NCBI RefSeq assembly: GCF_902728235.1
Contig: NZ_CACVBO010000001.1
Coordinates: 2,442,001-2,506,000, forward strand
Source: Lentimonas sp. CC4
GTDB taxonomy: Bacteria > Verrucomicrobiota > Verrucomicrobiia > Opitutales > Coraliomargaritaceae
Length of the DNA: 64,000 nucleotides
Reading direction: 5' to 3'
Shown in pieces: positions 17,624 through 27,526 of this stretch. The notes under the pieces are model-generated. The model saw only the letters and a program-made list of their open reading frames with translations, searched no databases and was not told where the DNA came from. The position numbers and the translations under genes were made by a program. How positions within the stretch are numbered: position 1 is the stretch's first letter; the number at the start of each line of letters is the position of its first letter.

Positions 17624-18322
17624 ATTCTTTCGCAGATCAGTGTTAAGTCATTCATTCAATGAATGATATCAAGGGTGCGGGGTGTGTGGTTTTTATGGGA
17701 ACTGCACTTCATCTGGTTAGTTTGGGACGTCTCTATTGTAGTGCTAGTATGGGATTGATCAGAATTAAGATTTGGAAGGTAAATCTATAGGGCGTTGCGG
17801 AGCAAGGTTTTGTTTCCGGCAAATCGTGCATTCAGAGGGCTTTTTCAAAACGAATGCATGATATCACTTTTATGAATATATGCGTTAGCCTGCGTCTTGG
17901 AGGTGTAAGAGTCTTATAATCAGTGGATAGTGGTTTGTTCGCTTTGGTTCTAATGAGTAATTCGTCCCGTCGAATCGTGCATTCAAATGTGCACGATTTT
18001 CGCCTGTTTATCACTGACCAATCGGGTTCAATCCTAGTATTCATGGTATTTGACGTTTTTTTACGCGTTTATTAGATGAGCCATATTGGTAGTTTGCGTA
18101 TTTTTCGCATTTTTGGGGTTTTAAGCGGGGTGATGGTCTGAATGAATGATATCACTATTGGGGAATCCCCTAGGAATTTCCTGTGAATTACGTAAGTGAC
18201 TCATGTGCAGTAGATAATAGAGTGGGTTGTTCGTGTGAGGCTTTCGTGTTTCCGGCGAATCATGCATTTAATTGCGTCTGAAATTTGATTTTAATGAATT
18301 TATGATCACCATCTAGGTTGTT
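17624..18322. promoter_or_regulatory. Integron leader region with probable attI
   Basis: About 700 bp with no credible gene, between the first cassette gene (leftward) and the integrase remnant (rightward). The left edge has gcagatcagtgttaag (17,632), matching the GATCTGC core of the attC-like sites, so the attI crossover is probably here. The rest carries spaced repeats. The motif tttccggc-aatc-tgcatt occurs at 17,812 and 18,248, with a partial copy at 17,972 (gaatcgtgcattca). The motif aatg-atgatatca occurs at 17,658, 17,852 and 18,140. These could be integrase-binding or regulator-binding sites, or duplicated attI. A cassette promoter should lie in this interval, but I cannot point to a convincing one. 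Confidence 0.5.
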
Positions 18323-18543
18323 ATGAAAACCATACAATTTCCCCGTTGGGCGGAGGTGTTGGGAGCCTCCGATTTTCCGCAGAAAGATCGCGAAAGTTAT
18401 CGCGTAAAAGGCTTCGCCTCACGCGGTTTAATAATAAGAACCGCGTGAGGCGCAGCCTTTTTACGCGGGAGACGACGCAGATCTACACACATGTCATGAA
18501 GAAGCCTGGGATGGGGGTGCGTAGTCCGCTGGATTCGTTGTGA
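18323..18543 (+). pseudogene. intI: Integron integrase remnant (internally deleted)
   Basis: The ATG at 18,323 opens [20 protein letters not shown] followed by KDRESYRVK, the N-terminal start of an IntI-type integrase. From about 18,463, in another frame, the sequence reads [20 protein letters not shown] then PLDSL and a stop. This is the C-terminal end of integron integrases, including the YTHV segment with the catalytic tyrosine and the G-V-R-S-P-L-D tail. A complete IntI is about 320-340 residues; only ~55 remain, out of frame. The junction holds a 67-bp palindrome (18,401-18,467). The gene is oriented away from the cassettes, as in standard integrons. It cannot make an active recombinase. 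Confidence 0.85.
18401..18467. repeat. Palindrome at the intI deletion junction
   Basis: Arms cgcgtaaaaggcttcgcctc... and its inverse ...gaggcgcagcctttttacgcg pair over nearly 28 bases around a ~10-base loop (taataataag). Related cgcgtaaa...tcacgcg motifs occur at 18,590-18,645, 18,780 and 19,080. A miniature element or a hairpin-mediated deletion would both leave such a mark. Confidence 0.75.
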
Positions 18544-18704
18544 CTCGGCTGACTCGGCTGCGCCGAGAGTGAGCGCCTGCGGCGAGTGACCGCGTAAAGA
18601 GCTTCGTGCGCGTATCAGACTTCGTCTAACGCGACTTCGCTCCACGCGGCTTTGAAGTGTAAGTGAGAGTGTTAGTGAGAGTGGGAAGTGTTAGTGCGAA
18701 CGAA
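18544..18704. other. Noncoding region downstream of the intI remnant
   Basis: Only short palindromic pieces are visible (gccgagagtgagcg ... cgcgtaaagagcttcgtgcg ... ctccacgcggctttg). No ORF has coding character. It continues into the direct repeats that follow. Confidence 0.5.
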
Positions 18705-18827
18705 ACGGTTGGTGAATCTTCGCGCTACGGCTGGGGCTCGGAGGACAGACAAGACGGAGGTCTGCCGTAGATGGCGTCGCGTAAAAGACGATGTCTCACG
18801 CGATGGCAGCAATGTCTGTGTCACGGC
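18705..18827. repeat. Direct repeat, 123 bp, copy 1
   Basis: It begins acggttggtgaatcttcgcg and includes gacagacaagacggaggtct and cgcgtaaaagacgatgtctc. It is about 95% identical to 19,009-19,132. A 42-bp piece of the same repeat is found at 44,072-44,113. Confidence 0.8.
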
Positions 18828-19008
18828 GGTCTCGCGCGGATGGCTTATTGGGCTCTGCTGGGCATTCTTTTTGACTACTAAAGGCACGAAATATGCGAAA
18901 CTCCTCTCTCTCTCTCTCTTCGTGCTCTGTTGCGTCGTTCAGGCTCCGTGCCTCTGTGCCCTCCAGTGACCATCGGGAACGGGTGGTTAAAAGATGCCTT
19001 GGAGGTGC

Positions 19009-19132
19009 ACGGTTGGTGAATCTTCACGCTACGGCTGGGGCTCGGTGGACAGACAGGACGGAGGTCTGCCGTAGATGGCGTCGCGTAAAAGACGATGTCT
19101 CACGCGATGGCAGCAATGTCCTTCGTCACGGC
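19009..19132. repeat. Direct repeat, 124 bp, copy 2
   Basis: Second copy of the unit at 18,705-18,827. Between the copies is a noncoding stretch with tctctctctctctctt and ggcacgaaatatgcgaaact, related to the 84-bp element at 42.76 kb. Confidence 0.8.
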
Positions 19133-19347
19133 TTGGGGAAAAACGAATTAGGTGTCTCACAAAGGCACAAAGGCACAAAGTGTGAGGATGCGGAGGGGCT
19201 TTTTACTTATTTATTTTTGGTGTGTTTGGAGCCCATTGCACGGTGCGGTCTTCCCAAGGAAAGCCCCTACGAAGGTAATCCTGAAAGCAGTTGTCTGGGC
19301 TTTGTGCCTTGAGCGTAGCGGGCGTGAGCTATTGCAGATGCAACGAG

Positions 19348-19600
19348 CCGAAACCAGTTCCTGGATCCGCTACACTTGGGTTCGGTGCTGGGGTTCTGTG
19401 CTGCGGTCTAAAGACTGGCGCTACGGCTTTGGTGCTATGGCTCGGTGGCCGAAACCAGTTCCTGGCTCCGCTACACTTTGGCTCGGTGCTATGGCTCGGT
19501 GGCCGAAACCAGTTCCTGGCTCCGCTACGCTTGGGCTCGGTGCTGGGGTTCTGCTCTGCGGCCGAAACCAGTTCCTGACTCCGCTACGCTTAGGTTTAAC
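19348..19600. repeat. Imperfect tandem repeat (four ~55-bp units)
   Basis: Units starting ccgaaaccagttcctgg-tcc at 19,348, 19,449, 19,503 and 19,562, each followed by gctacrcttgggctcggtgct. Spacing is 101, 54 and 59 bp. Open frames across it are only a by-product of the repeat. It lies between the direct repeats and the lipoprotein gene's stop codon. Confidence 0.75.
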
Positions 19601-20155
19601 TTACAGTTTATAAAGCGCTGTTGCGTGAATGATGACGTTGTCGGGAGTCGAGCTTTCGGTCACTGTGCCGGTCACTGCGACCGTGTCTTGCTCCTTGAGG
19701 CCGATGGTTGCTTTTAAATCCTGTTGGATCGGGTTGCCGCTGGCGTCGACGAATTGCACCGAGACGCGCATCGCTTTGAGTTTGTCTTTATCTTCGCAAC
19801 AGGCGTCCCATGGGGTGGTGCAGTGATCATCGCCCATCTCGTTGCAAAATTCGAGTTCGGGGTCGGCTAATACGAAGCCGGCATAGCCATCGACAAAGGG
19901 CGCGCGTGTGCCGCCTATTTGTCCACGCACTTGGATCGATTCGCCGGGCTTGGCTTGAGCGCGCGCGTTGGCGACGCTGAGCGCATTTGCCGGCGCTTCT
20001 GTTAGTAATAGTTGGATGCTGGGTGCGCTGTTATCGCTGGGTGCTTGGCTGGCGCTGGGCTGATCTTTGGGGCCGCAGGCTGTGGCAAATAGGGCAATGG
20101 CTCCGAGTGCGAGTGCCGCTGTGAGTGTGGAGGATGTGTTTGTTTTTGTGTTCAT
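19601..20155 (-). CDS. Lipoprotein of the ABC exporter operon, 184 aa
   Basis: The signal peptide ends in the lipobox LFATAC (lipidated Cys near residue 27). The mature region begins with a low-complexity linker, then an OB-fold-like domain (GESIQVRGQIGGTRAPFVDG ... LADPELEFC) with a cysteine cluster C-N-E-M-x5-C-T-T-P-W-D-A-C-C that could bind a metal. It ends with DTVAVTGTVTESSTPDNVII, again typical of OB strands. It is the last gene of a six-gene minus-strand operon with an ABC exporter and adaptor, 33 bp after the second permease. The role is inferred from context only. Confidence 0.75.
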   Translation of the reverse strand: MNTKTNTSSTLTAALALGAIALFATACGPKDQPSASQAPSDNSAPSIQLLLTEAPANALSVANARAQAKPGESIQVRGQIGGTRAPFVDGYAGFVLADPELEFCNEMGDDHCTTPWDACCEDKDKLKAMRVSVQFVDASGNPIQQDLKATIGLKEQDTVAVTGTVTESSTPDNVIIHATALYKL

Positions 20156-20188
20156 ACTATTATTTGTGGTGGTTGATTTAAGTGATGG

Positions 20189-21358
<1,170 letters not shown>

Positions 21359-21365
21359 CGGTTAA

Positions 21366-22508
21366 TCAGCGCAGGGATTCAACAAGTGGGCGTTTTGCGG
21401 CGACCCATGCTGGCCAGAGTGAGGCCAGCAGGCCGAGCGCACAGGCGACGCCCAGCGCGGTTACGGTAACGCTTAGGCTCGGTGCGAGTGCGAGCGTCAG
21501 CCCTTCGTTGCCGAAGGTGTAGCTTTTGAGATAGAAAAAGAGCGACGCCCCTAAGCTGCCTACTAGCCCACCTGCGAGCCCGAGCACTGCACCTTCGCCG
21601 ACCATGATCGCGCCCACTGCAGTGCGTGAGAAACCGATGGTTTGAAAGACCGCGCTTTCCTGCACGCGGCCACGTGCGGCCAGTAGTAGTGCATTGGCTA
21701 CGAGACCGAGCACGGCAACCACTGCGCCTAAACCGATCCAGCGTGTGAAGGCGATCATCTCGATCATATCGCGTGCGGTCTGCACGAAAAAGGCCTTCTC
21801 GGGCGTTGTCGTGGTGGGTGCTTGGTCGGATGCAAAGAGTGCGTCGATCTCTTGAGCAACCGATTCGATTTGTGAGGTATCGCTCACACGCACGTTAAAC
21901 TGAGTCACCGTGCCGAGTCCGATACGCGATGCCTGTTGCAAGAAGGGGAGGTGCACATAGGCAACGTTGTTATCTTGCTGTAGCGGTGAGCGCACAATGC
22001 CGGCGACCCATACGCGCACGCCGACTGCCTCAAAGGTATCGCCAGGGCTGAGGCCGCGCCGACGAGCGAAGTGCTCGCCTACCAGTGCGGCATCGCTGCG
22101 TGATTGCCATTGATCCATCGTGCCCCGCACCACCTCTAGCTCTGGATTGTAGCCGCTCAGTGTTTCAGGTGGCACACCACGAAAGGTGATGACGTCGAGA
22201 CTCGCGCCGCAGTTGTTCACGGCGATTTGAATCGGGATGGCTTCGGTGACGCCAGCGATGCGTTGAATCTCGCCGAGGTAGTGTTCCGGTAGGCGTGAGG
22301 TCATTGGGCAAAAGCGATTCTCACGATAGACAACAAGCACATTGTCGTTCGCGCCGCTTTGGATGACGCGCGCGAGCGAGTGCTGCATCGTCTGCACGGA
22401 GGTGAAGAGAAACATCCCTGCGCCGACACCTGCCACAGTCAGCAAGCTGCGCACTCGGTGGCGTAGCACTTGCTTGAGCGCGAGGTTGAGTGTGTGGTGA
22501 AGTTTCAT
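21366..22508 (-). CDS. ABC transporter permease, FtsX/MacB type (first of two)
   Basis: 380 residues with the same layout as the following permease: N-terminal helix after LKQVLRHRVRSLLTVAGVGA, periplasmic domain, then three C-terminal helices (GLGAVVAVLGLVANALLLAA; GEGAVLGLAGGLVGSLGASL; VTALGVACALGLLASLWPAW). The ATG overlaps the ATPase gene's stop by four bases. Two different permeases with one ATPase suggest a heterodimeric transporter. Confidence 0.88.
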   Translation of the reverse strand: MKLHHTLNLALKQVLRHRVRSLLTVAGVGAGMFLFTSVQTMQHSLARVIQSGANDNVLVVYRENRFCPMTSRLPEHYLGEIQRIAGVTEAIPIQIAVNNCGASLDVITFRGVPPETLSGYNPELEVVRGTMDQWQSRSDAALVGEHFARRRGLSPGDTFEAVGVRVWVAGIVRSPLQQDNNVAYVHLPFLQQASRIGLGTVTQFNVRVSDTSQIESVAQEIDALFASDQAPTTTTPEKAFFVQTARDMIEMIAFTRWIGLGAVVAVLGLVANALLLAARGRVQESAVFQTIGFSRTAVGAIMVGEGAVLGLAGGLVGSLGASLFFYLKSYTFGNEGLTLALAPSLSVTVTALGVACALGLLASLWPAWVAAKRPLVESLR

Positions 22509-23236
22509 GAGGTCGCGTTTGTATTGGTTTTATGAATACGATCTTGCTCAATGAGCTGACCTTTCTCCAGATGCAGTGTGCGACTCGCTGCTTCGGCGGC
22601 GACGGCGTCGTGCGTGACCATAACGATGGTCTTGCCAAAGTCGGAGGAGAGCTCTCGCATCAAATTAAGGATCGATGTTGCGGACTCGCGGTCGAGGTCA
22701 CCCGTGGGTTCGTCGGCGACTAATAGCTCGGGATCCGTGACGATGGCGCGGGCAATGGCGACGCGTTGTTCTTGGCCGCCGGATAGCTCACTCGGGCGGT
22801 GATCCATACGGTCTGCTAGCCCGACGAGGTCGAGTGCGGCATTGACCTTGGCGCGTCGCTCATCGCGGCTGAGCTCTGGGTTGAGCAGTAGCGGGAGTTC
22901 GACATTCTCGAATGCCGTAAGGATGGGCACGAGGTGATAGAGTTGAAAAATGTAGCCACAGTGGCGTGCGCGCCAACTGGTGAGTTCGCCGCGCGAGAGT
23001 GTGCCGAGGTCGCGATCGCCGACCCAGAGTTCGCCCGTTGTAGGATGGTCGATGCCGGCGATTAGATTGAGCAAGGTCGTTTTGCCGGAGCCGGAAGGCC
23101 CCATGAGCGCAAGGAATTCGCCACGACCGACGTCGAGGTCGAGCGCTTCGAGCGGAGTGACGGTGGTGCTGCCCTTGCGATAGGTTTTAGAGAGTCCTCG
23201 GCAACGAATCAGGCTTTGTGGTTGAGAGTCGGTCAT
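22505..23236 (-). CDS. ABC transporter ATPase, LolD/MacB type
   Basis: A 243-residue single ATPase domain: Walker [11 protein letters not shown]-loop at [20 protein letters not shown], signature [15 protein letters not shown], Walker [14 protein letters not shown]-loop MVTHD. The sequence around [12 protein letters not shown] is typical for LolD/MacB/FtsE ATPases. It drives the two FtsX-type permeases encoded immediately downstream; the start of the first overlaps this stop codon. Confidence 0.92.
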   Translation of the reverse strand: MTDSQPQSLIRCRGLSKTYRKGSTTVTPLEALDLDVGRGEFLALMGPSGSGKTTLLNLIAGIDHPTTGELWVGDRDLGTLSRGELTSWRARHCGYIFQLYHLVPILTAFENVELPLLLNPELSRDERRAKVNAALDLVGLADRMDHRPSELSGGQEQRVAIARAIVTDPELLVADEPTGDLDRESATSILNLMRELSSDFGKTIVMVTHDAVAAEAASRTLHLEKGQLIEQDRIHKTNTNATS

Positions 23237-23260
23237 CTTTGAAAAGTGGTGTTAAGTGGT

Positions 23261-24691
23261 TTAGTCCTGTGGACGTATGCGGTCGCCTTCTTCGAGGTCT
23301 GCGGGTGGGTGGATGACGACGCGGGCACCAGGCTTGAGGCCTTCGAGCACGTGCTGATAGCCGTCACGTATTTCAGTTGCGACACGTAGCGTTTGTAGGG
23401 TCGCGCGTTTTCCCGAGGCATCCAGTGTCCAAGTCGCAGTGTTACCGTCGCGTTCAATGAGTGCCTTGGTTGGCACATAGACGGTGGCGCGACCAGTGTT
23501 AGCAGCAGTATTGTTGAGGGTGCCGGATGAGGCAGGTGCGAGAAACTCTGCGCGGCAGAGCATTTCAGGGCGCAGGCCGTCGGCACTGTTGAGTAGCTCG
23601 ACTTTGGCCTGCAGGGTGTTGCGCTGTAGGTCGGCTTGGCCTTCGATGCGGCTGACTCGGCCTTCGAAGATCTTGTCTTGTAGGAATACGCTGCGCAGGC
23701 GCACGGCTTGGCCGACACGGAGTTGTGCGGCTTCTTCGAGTGGCACGTCGATGCGTGCTTGTAGTGCCTCTGGCATATATAGTTTTGCGATCGTGGCGGA
23801 TTCTGGATCGTCCATCATGGCGAAGCGCTTCTTGCCTGGGCTCACATAGAGCTGCTGGATGATCCCGTCGATCGGACTACGGATCTCCATGCGGTCGAGT
23901 GCCAGTTGTTTGCGCGCAACATCGGTCTCTGCTGCATGGAGTTCGTGTTCGGCACGTCGCACGGTGGCCTTACGTGCGGCGAGCTCGGCCTCCAATTCCC
24001 CGCGGTTGGCTTCGAGCGCTTGAATCACGGCTTGCTGCGTCAATACACGGAGTCGCGATTGGGTGATCTCTTGTTCAGAGACGCTTTGAGCGCCTGCCGA
24101 TTTGAGTCGAGTGGCGTCGTCGCGCAGCTCTTCGATGCGCGCGTGTTCGATATCCACCTCTTCGACTAGACGTTCTAGGCCGGCTTCGGTTGCACGAACC
24201 ATTGACTGCATTTCAGTCAGTGCGGCGGCACGTTGTCCGCTTTCGGCTTTCGCGGATTGTAGGTCTAGGCGAGCGTCATCATCGACGAGTTTTACCAGCA
24301 GTTGCCCTTTCGTGACTGTTTGTCCTTCTAAGACATGAACCGTGTCGACAAAGCCATCGTTGAGTGCTGCGACACGAATTGGTAGCGGGTCGGCTTCGAT
24401 CCAGCCAGAGGCTTGAAACACGGCGTCGCCTCCGAAGTCGTCTGCGTGGCTCGGCGGAGTCGCTGAGCTTGTTTGCACGACTTGTTGACTGCGTTGTGTG
24501 ACGACTGACTCGAGTTGCACCTCATGTGCGGGCACGAAGCGCTCACCGAAGAGTAGTGCGAGTAGTAGCACGAACGCGATAATCAGTGCGAAGGGTATCA
24601 GTTTCGCGAGTCGTTGCCGCGATTGCTTGGCTTGAGGTGGGGGCGATTCGTGGCTCCCTGGTTTGTTATATAGATCTGATGCTTGGGCCAT
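23261..24691 (-). CDS. Periplasmic adaptor (HlyD/MacA-like membrane fusion protein)
   Basis: 476 residues: an N-terminal transmembrane anchor (LIPFALIIAFVLLLALLFGE), a split biotinyl-lipoyl domain (RVAALNDGFVDTVHVLEGQT ... EIRSPIDGIIQQLYVSPGKK), a long alpha-helical hairpin between them (residues ~160-280, coiled-coil), then beta-barrel and membrane-proximal domains (VYVPTKALIERDGNTATWTL). This is the adaptor of a tripartite efflux or export system. It is 24 bp from the ATPase gene. No outer-membrane TolC gene is in the operon. Confidence 0.9.
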   Translation of the reverse strand: MAQASDLYNKPGSHESPPPQAKQSRQRLAKLIPFALIIAFVLLLALLFGERFVPAHEVQLESVVTQRSQQVVQTSSATPPSHADDFGGDAVFQASGWIEADPLPIRVAALNDGFVDTVHVLEGQTVTKGQLLVKLVDDDARLDLQSAKAESGQRAAALTEMQSMVRATEAGLERLVEEVDIEHARIEELRDDATRLKSAGAQSVSEQEITQSRLRVLTQQAVIQALEANRGELEAELAARKATVRRAEHELHAAETDVARKQLALDRMEIRSPIDGIIQQLYVSPGKKRFAMMDDPESATIAKLYMPEALQARIDVPLEEAAQLRVGQAVRLRSVFLQDKIFEGRVSRIEGQADLQRNTLQAKVELLNSADGLRPEMLCRAEFLAPASSGTLNNTAANTGRATVYVPTKALIERDGNTATWTLDASGKRATLQTLRVATEIRDGYQHVLEGLKPGARVVIHPPADLEEGDRIRPQD

Positions 24692-24789
24692 GGTGTGTGA
24701 TTCGTTGGCAGTGCGGTCGGCGCATGGGCCGACACGTAGCTAGAGCACGAGCCGTCAGCGACGGTCGTGCGTTCGGACGAATCACAAAA

Positions 24790-25152
24790 TCAGATTAACC
24801 AGGACTGCAGGGTGCAGCGCTGTGCGCTGACTGGCAGGGGAGGCGGGCGTGCCCGCTGCGCATGTAAACCTGCCTGTGGGCGGAGAATCGCCCGGTCATC
24901 GCTCAATGTGGCGAGGGCGACTAATGTCAGCTGGAAAGTGTCGACTTTGTGCACCACGCTGAGCAGTGGTTGCTCCGGTGCAGGTTCGCGATTTTGCTGC
25001 ATACAGCAAGTTGCGGGCGATTCTTGGCAGCATGGCACTGCGTCGATTCCTGCTTGTGCGCTCTCAGACTGTGGGCACACACAAACTGCTGCATTCAGAG
25101 AAAATCCCATGAATGGCAATAGAGCGAGTAAGCTGATGTAGAAGATGCGCAT
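24790..25152 (-). CDS. Cysteine-rich secreted small protein, first gene of the exporter operon
   Basis: 120 residues with a signal peptide (MRIFYISLLALLPFMGFSLN). The mature part begins with eight closely spaced cysteines (C-V-C-P, then P-C-C-Q, T-C-C-M-Q-Q-N), then a hydrophobic segment (TFQLTLVALATL) and a basic tail. The arrangement suggests metal binding in the periplasm, but I know no family. The gene is 98 bp upstream of the adaptor gene on the same strand. The lipoprotein at the other end of the operon also has a cysteine cluster, so both may handle the same metal or oxidising partner. Confidence 0.55.
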   Translation of the reverse strand: MRIFYISLLALLPFMGFSLNAAVCVCPQSESAQAGIDAVPCCQESPATCCMQQNREPAPEQPLLSVVHKVDTFQLTLVALATLSDDRAILRPQAGLHAQRARPPPLPVSAQRCTLQSWLI

Positions 25153-25300
25153 GACCTTAGAGGCGATCCAATCGAAACATAAATAGAAGGCAAGTCCTGA
25201 CCTGTATGATTAGATCCTGTCTTGCGATCTTTTATTCCCAGCGGGCCTGCGATCCTCTTCTTTTGTTCTTTTTTGAATGTGGGATTAAGTGGAATCGGAT

Positions 25301-27439
25301 TTACAGAAACACACAGGTCCAGCCGGCGACAGTCGCAAAGATTGCTATGCCGAGCGCGATCCACAGCCACTTGCGCGCATGATTGCGTTCATCGAATTGG
25401 CAGCAGGATGCAATCGGTAGTGTGGCGCTGCTGGTGAGGCTGCGCCCTAGCTTTGGCGAGATCAGCGTGCGGCCGTTCACTGCCCATCCAGATGCGTCGA
25501 GTAGGGGAGCGAGTGTGCGTTTACGGATCTTGAGCCAGGCGATCAGCATGGATGGGAGTGAGATCATCAGCACGAGCCCACCGATGACGAGTGGTATCTC
25601 CCACCAATTAAGTGCGTTGAATGTCTCAAAGAGTGATGCGAGACCCGCGCCGACTGCGCCGAGTGCGATGCCCCCCGCGGCTAGCATGCCTGCGACTCCG
25701 CCGATGTTGCTGTCCTTGCTTGTTTTGCCAGAAGTGTTTCCGTTGCCTACGGTTTCTACGCCAGTTTCCATTTGCTTTTGCATGGCTTTGTCGCGTGTCA
25801 CGGCCCACTTTTCTAATTTATCGCCAATGAAACGGCCGACGCGTGCATATGGCATTAGAAATGCCTCGCGGATGCTGATCGGGTTTTCAATGAGGCGCAC
25901 GATGGTGGTATCCCAAAGACGACCTTGCCTGTCTTGGAAGATGCCGTTGCGACCAACGATTAAATTTGCGGAATCACCAGCAGAGAACACTGCAGCGATG
26001 TAGAATTTGTCTTTGGAGTCTTTGCGTCGGCATTCGCAGTAAGCGACGAAGGCGCGTGATAGGGTGGCGAGCACTGCGTGTTTCGCTGGGTTGGCAACGC
26101 GTAGGCATAGGCGGCATTCGCGGCCGTCCAAATAGAGGACGCCGGCTTGAAAGATCGCGGGCTGTGACTCGTCGTAAAAGTCGTTGAAGTTGACGAAATT
26201 GTTGAGCACGCAAATCAAGTCGCGGTGGAAGCGGGCGAGTTTTTCTACCGCATCGACGGACTTCATGAGCGGAGCCAAGGCGTGGTCTTCGGCGAGCAGG
26301 GCGGCGAGTTGTGCGCCCAAGTCAGAGTCTAGGATCTCGCGCACGCGTGTGATGGGGAGTTTCTCTGTTTGGGTCTCTGGCTTGGACTGTCGCCATTTGC
26401 GATAGGCTTTGAAGTGGCTTTTGATTTGTTGCCACTCTTCGATCTCGAGCGAGTCGCCTGTGCCAATGTTGAGTGGGCGCACGACTTGCTCGCAGAGCGT
26501 TTGCATGCGTTGCTTCCACTCGGGGTTGATGCCTTCGAATAGTGGCACAGTCGAAGTGCCTGATACTTTGGCAAGTGGGAGTCGCTCGATATCCTTACGG
26601 CTGCTCGAGAAGTCTTCTTCTGCGATGGCTTTATACAGCGATATATCGTGATTGAGTGGTGCTTCGGCACGTGCGTCGAAGGCCGCCAGCTGGCAACGAG
26701 CAAAGAAGTCGTCGATTTTCTTTTCAACGGCAAGTAAGTGAGTGAATGCTGTTGGAGTGTCGTCGCCCAGAGGGAAGATGACTTCGCCTTTCGCAGAGTC
26801 TAGTTCGCCTTGCGCCCACCACACTTCGTAGGCTTTTAGCTCTGCTAGGAAGGCATCGAGCTTCTTTTGTGTGATGCCAGGCTCACCGCTGCGGTCGGTG
26901 TTGGCTCCGAGGCAATCCATGATTTCGGCGATCAGCTGCTGTAGTTCGGGAACGTCGGTGGCGTCTTTTGCTATGACGCCATCACCATTGAGGCGCGACT
27001 GGCCGTAGATCTTTGAGGTGTTGGCGGCCTGCTCGACAGAGATGCTGGTGGCGTCGGATGCGCCCATGTTGGCGAGGATTTGCTTCGCGGAGGCGAGTAG
27101 CTTTTCGCCTTCGGGGTCTGAGGTGTTGATGGCGTCGAGTGGTAAGTCGCCTCCGCTAAAGAGCGAGTCTGGCTTGGCGAGGCGCTTCAATGTCCATGCC
27201 ACCGCATTGCGCATCTCTTCGATTCGCACGCGACCGTCGGCATCGTAATCGATGAGTGAGAGGGTGCGGGGGTCAATCTCTAGATCATTGACGGGGCAAC
27301 TCAGTGCGACCCATAGCTTCGGGTCGAGTGTGGCGAGTGCTTCCAGATCTTTGACGGTGTTTAACTGCACCTGAAAGATGCCGCCCATGTGTTTGATCGT
27401 CCAAGGGTAAGTTGACTTCAGGTTGTCTAGAATTTTCAT
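25301..27439 (-). CDS. Large membrane protein with EF-hand-like calcium sites, 712 aa
   Basis: There are two hydrophobic regions near the C-terminus, separated from the soluble body: residues ~580-640 (IGGVAGMLAAGGIALGAVGA; IPLVIGGLVLMISLPSMLIA) and the final ~20 residues (WLWIALGIAIFATVAGWTCV). The N-terminal 550 residues are soluble. They include a perfect EF-hand loop near residue 64 (DYDADGRVRIEE, ligands at positions 1, 3, 5 and 12) and a weaker second one near 150 (LNGDGVIAKDA). Hydrophilic helices fill the rest. I do not recognise a named family. It stands alone between the exporter operon and hipBA. Confidence 0.7.
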   Translation of the reverse strand: MKILDNLKSTYPWTIKHMGGIFQVQLNTVKDLEALATLDPKLWVALSCPVNDLEIDPRTLSLIDYDADGRVRIEEMRNAVAWTLKRLAKPDSLFSGGDLPLDAINTSDPEGEKLLASAKQILANMGASDATSISVEQAANTSKIYGQSRLNGDGVIAKDATDVPELQQLIAEIMDCLGANTDRSGEPGITQKKLDAFLAELKAYEVWWAQGELDSAKGEVIFPLGDDTPTAFTHLLAVEKKIDDFFARCQLAAFDARAEAPLNHDISLYKAIAEEDFSSSRKDIERLPLAKVSGTSTVPLFEGINPEWKQRMQTLCEQVVRPLNIGTGDSLEIEEWQQIKSHFKAYRKWRQSKPETQTEKLPITRVREILDSDLGAQLAALLAEDHALAPLMKSVDAVEKLARFHRDLICVLNNFVNFNDFYDESQPAIFQAGVLYLDGRECRLCLRVANPAKHAVLATLSRAFVAYCECRRKDSKDKFYIAAVFSAGDSANLIVGRNGIFQDRQGRLWDTTIVRLIENPISIREAFLMPYARVGRFIGDKLEKWAVTRDKAMQKQMETGVETVGNGNTSGKTSKDSNIGGVAGMLAAGGIALGAVGAGLASLFETFNALNWWEIPLVIGGLVLMISLPSMLIAWLKIRKRTLAPLLDASGWAVNGRTLISPKLGRSLTSSATLPIASCCQFDERNHARKWLWIALGIAIFATVAGWTCVFL

Positions 27440-27526
27440 ATCTTAAAACTGCTAACGCGTGGCGGTAGAATTGTAACCACGAATGGACACGAATAGGAAT
27501 TAATAAATACTTCATTCCTAATCTGA

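Noticed and set aside
17832-18044. A 70-codon minus-strand frame in the integron leader
   Set aside because: It consists of the leader repeats; composition is not protein-like and it is not followed by an attC-like site.
18893-19717. Overlapping plus-strand open frames over 18.9-19.7 kb
   Set aside because: They translate direct and tandem repeats, with Ser/Trp/Gly-rich repetitive products and no start signal.
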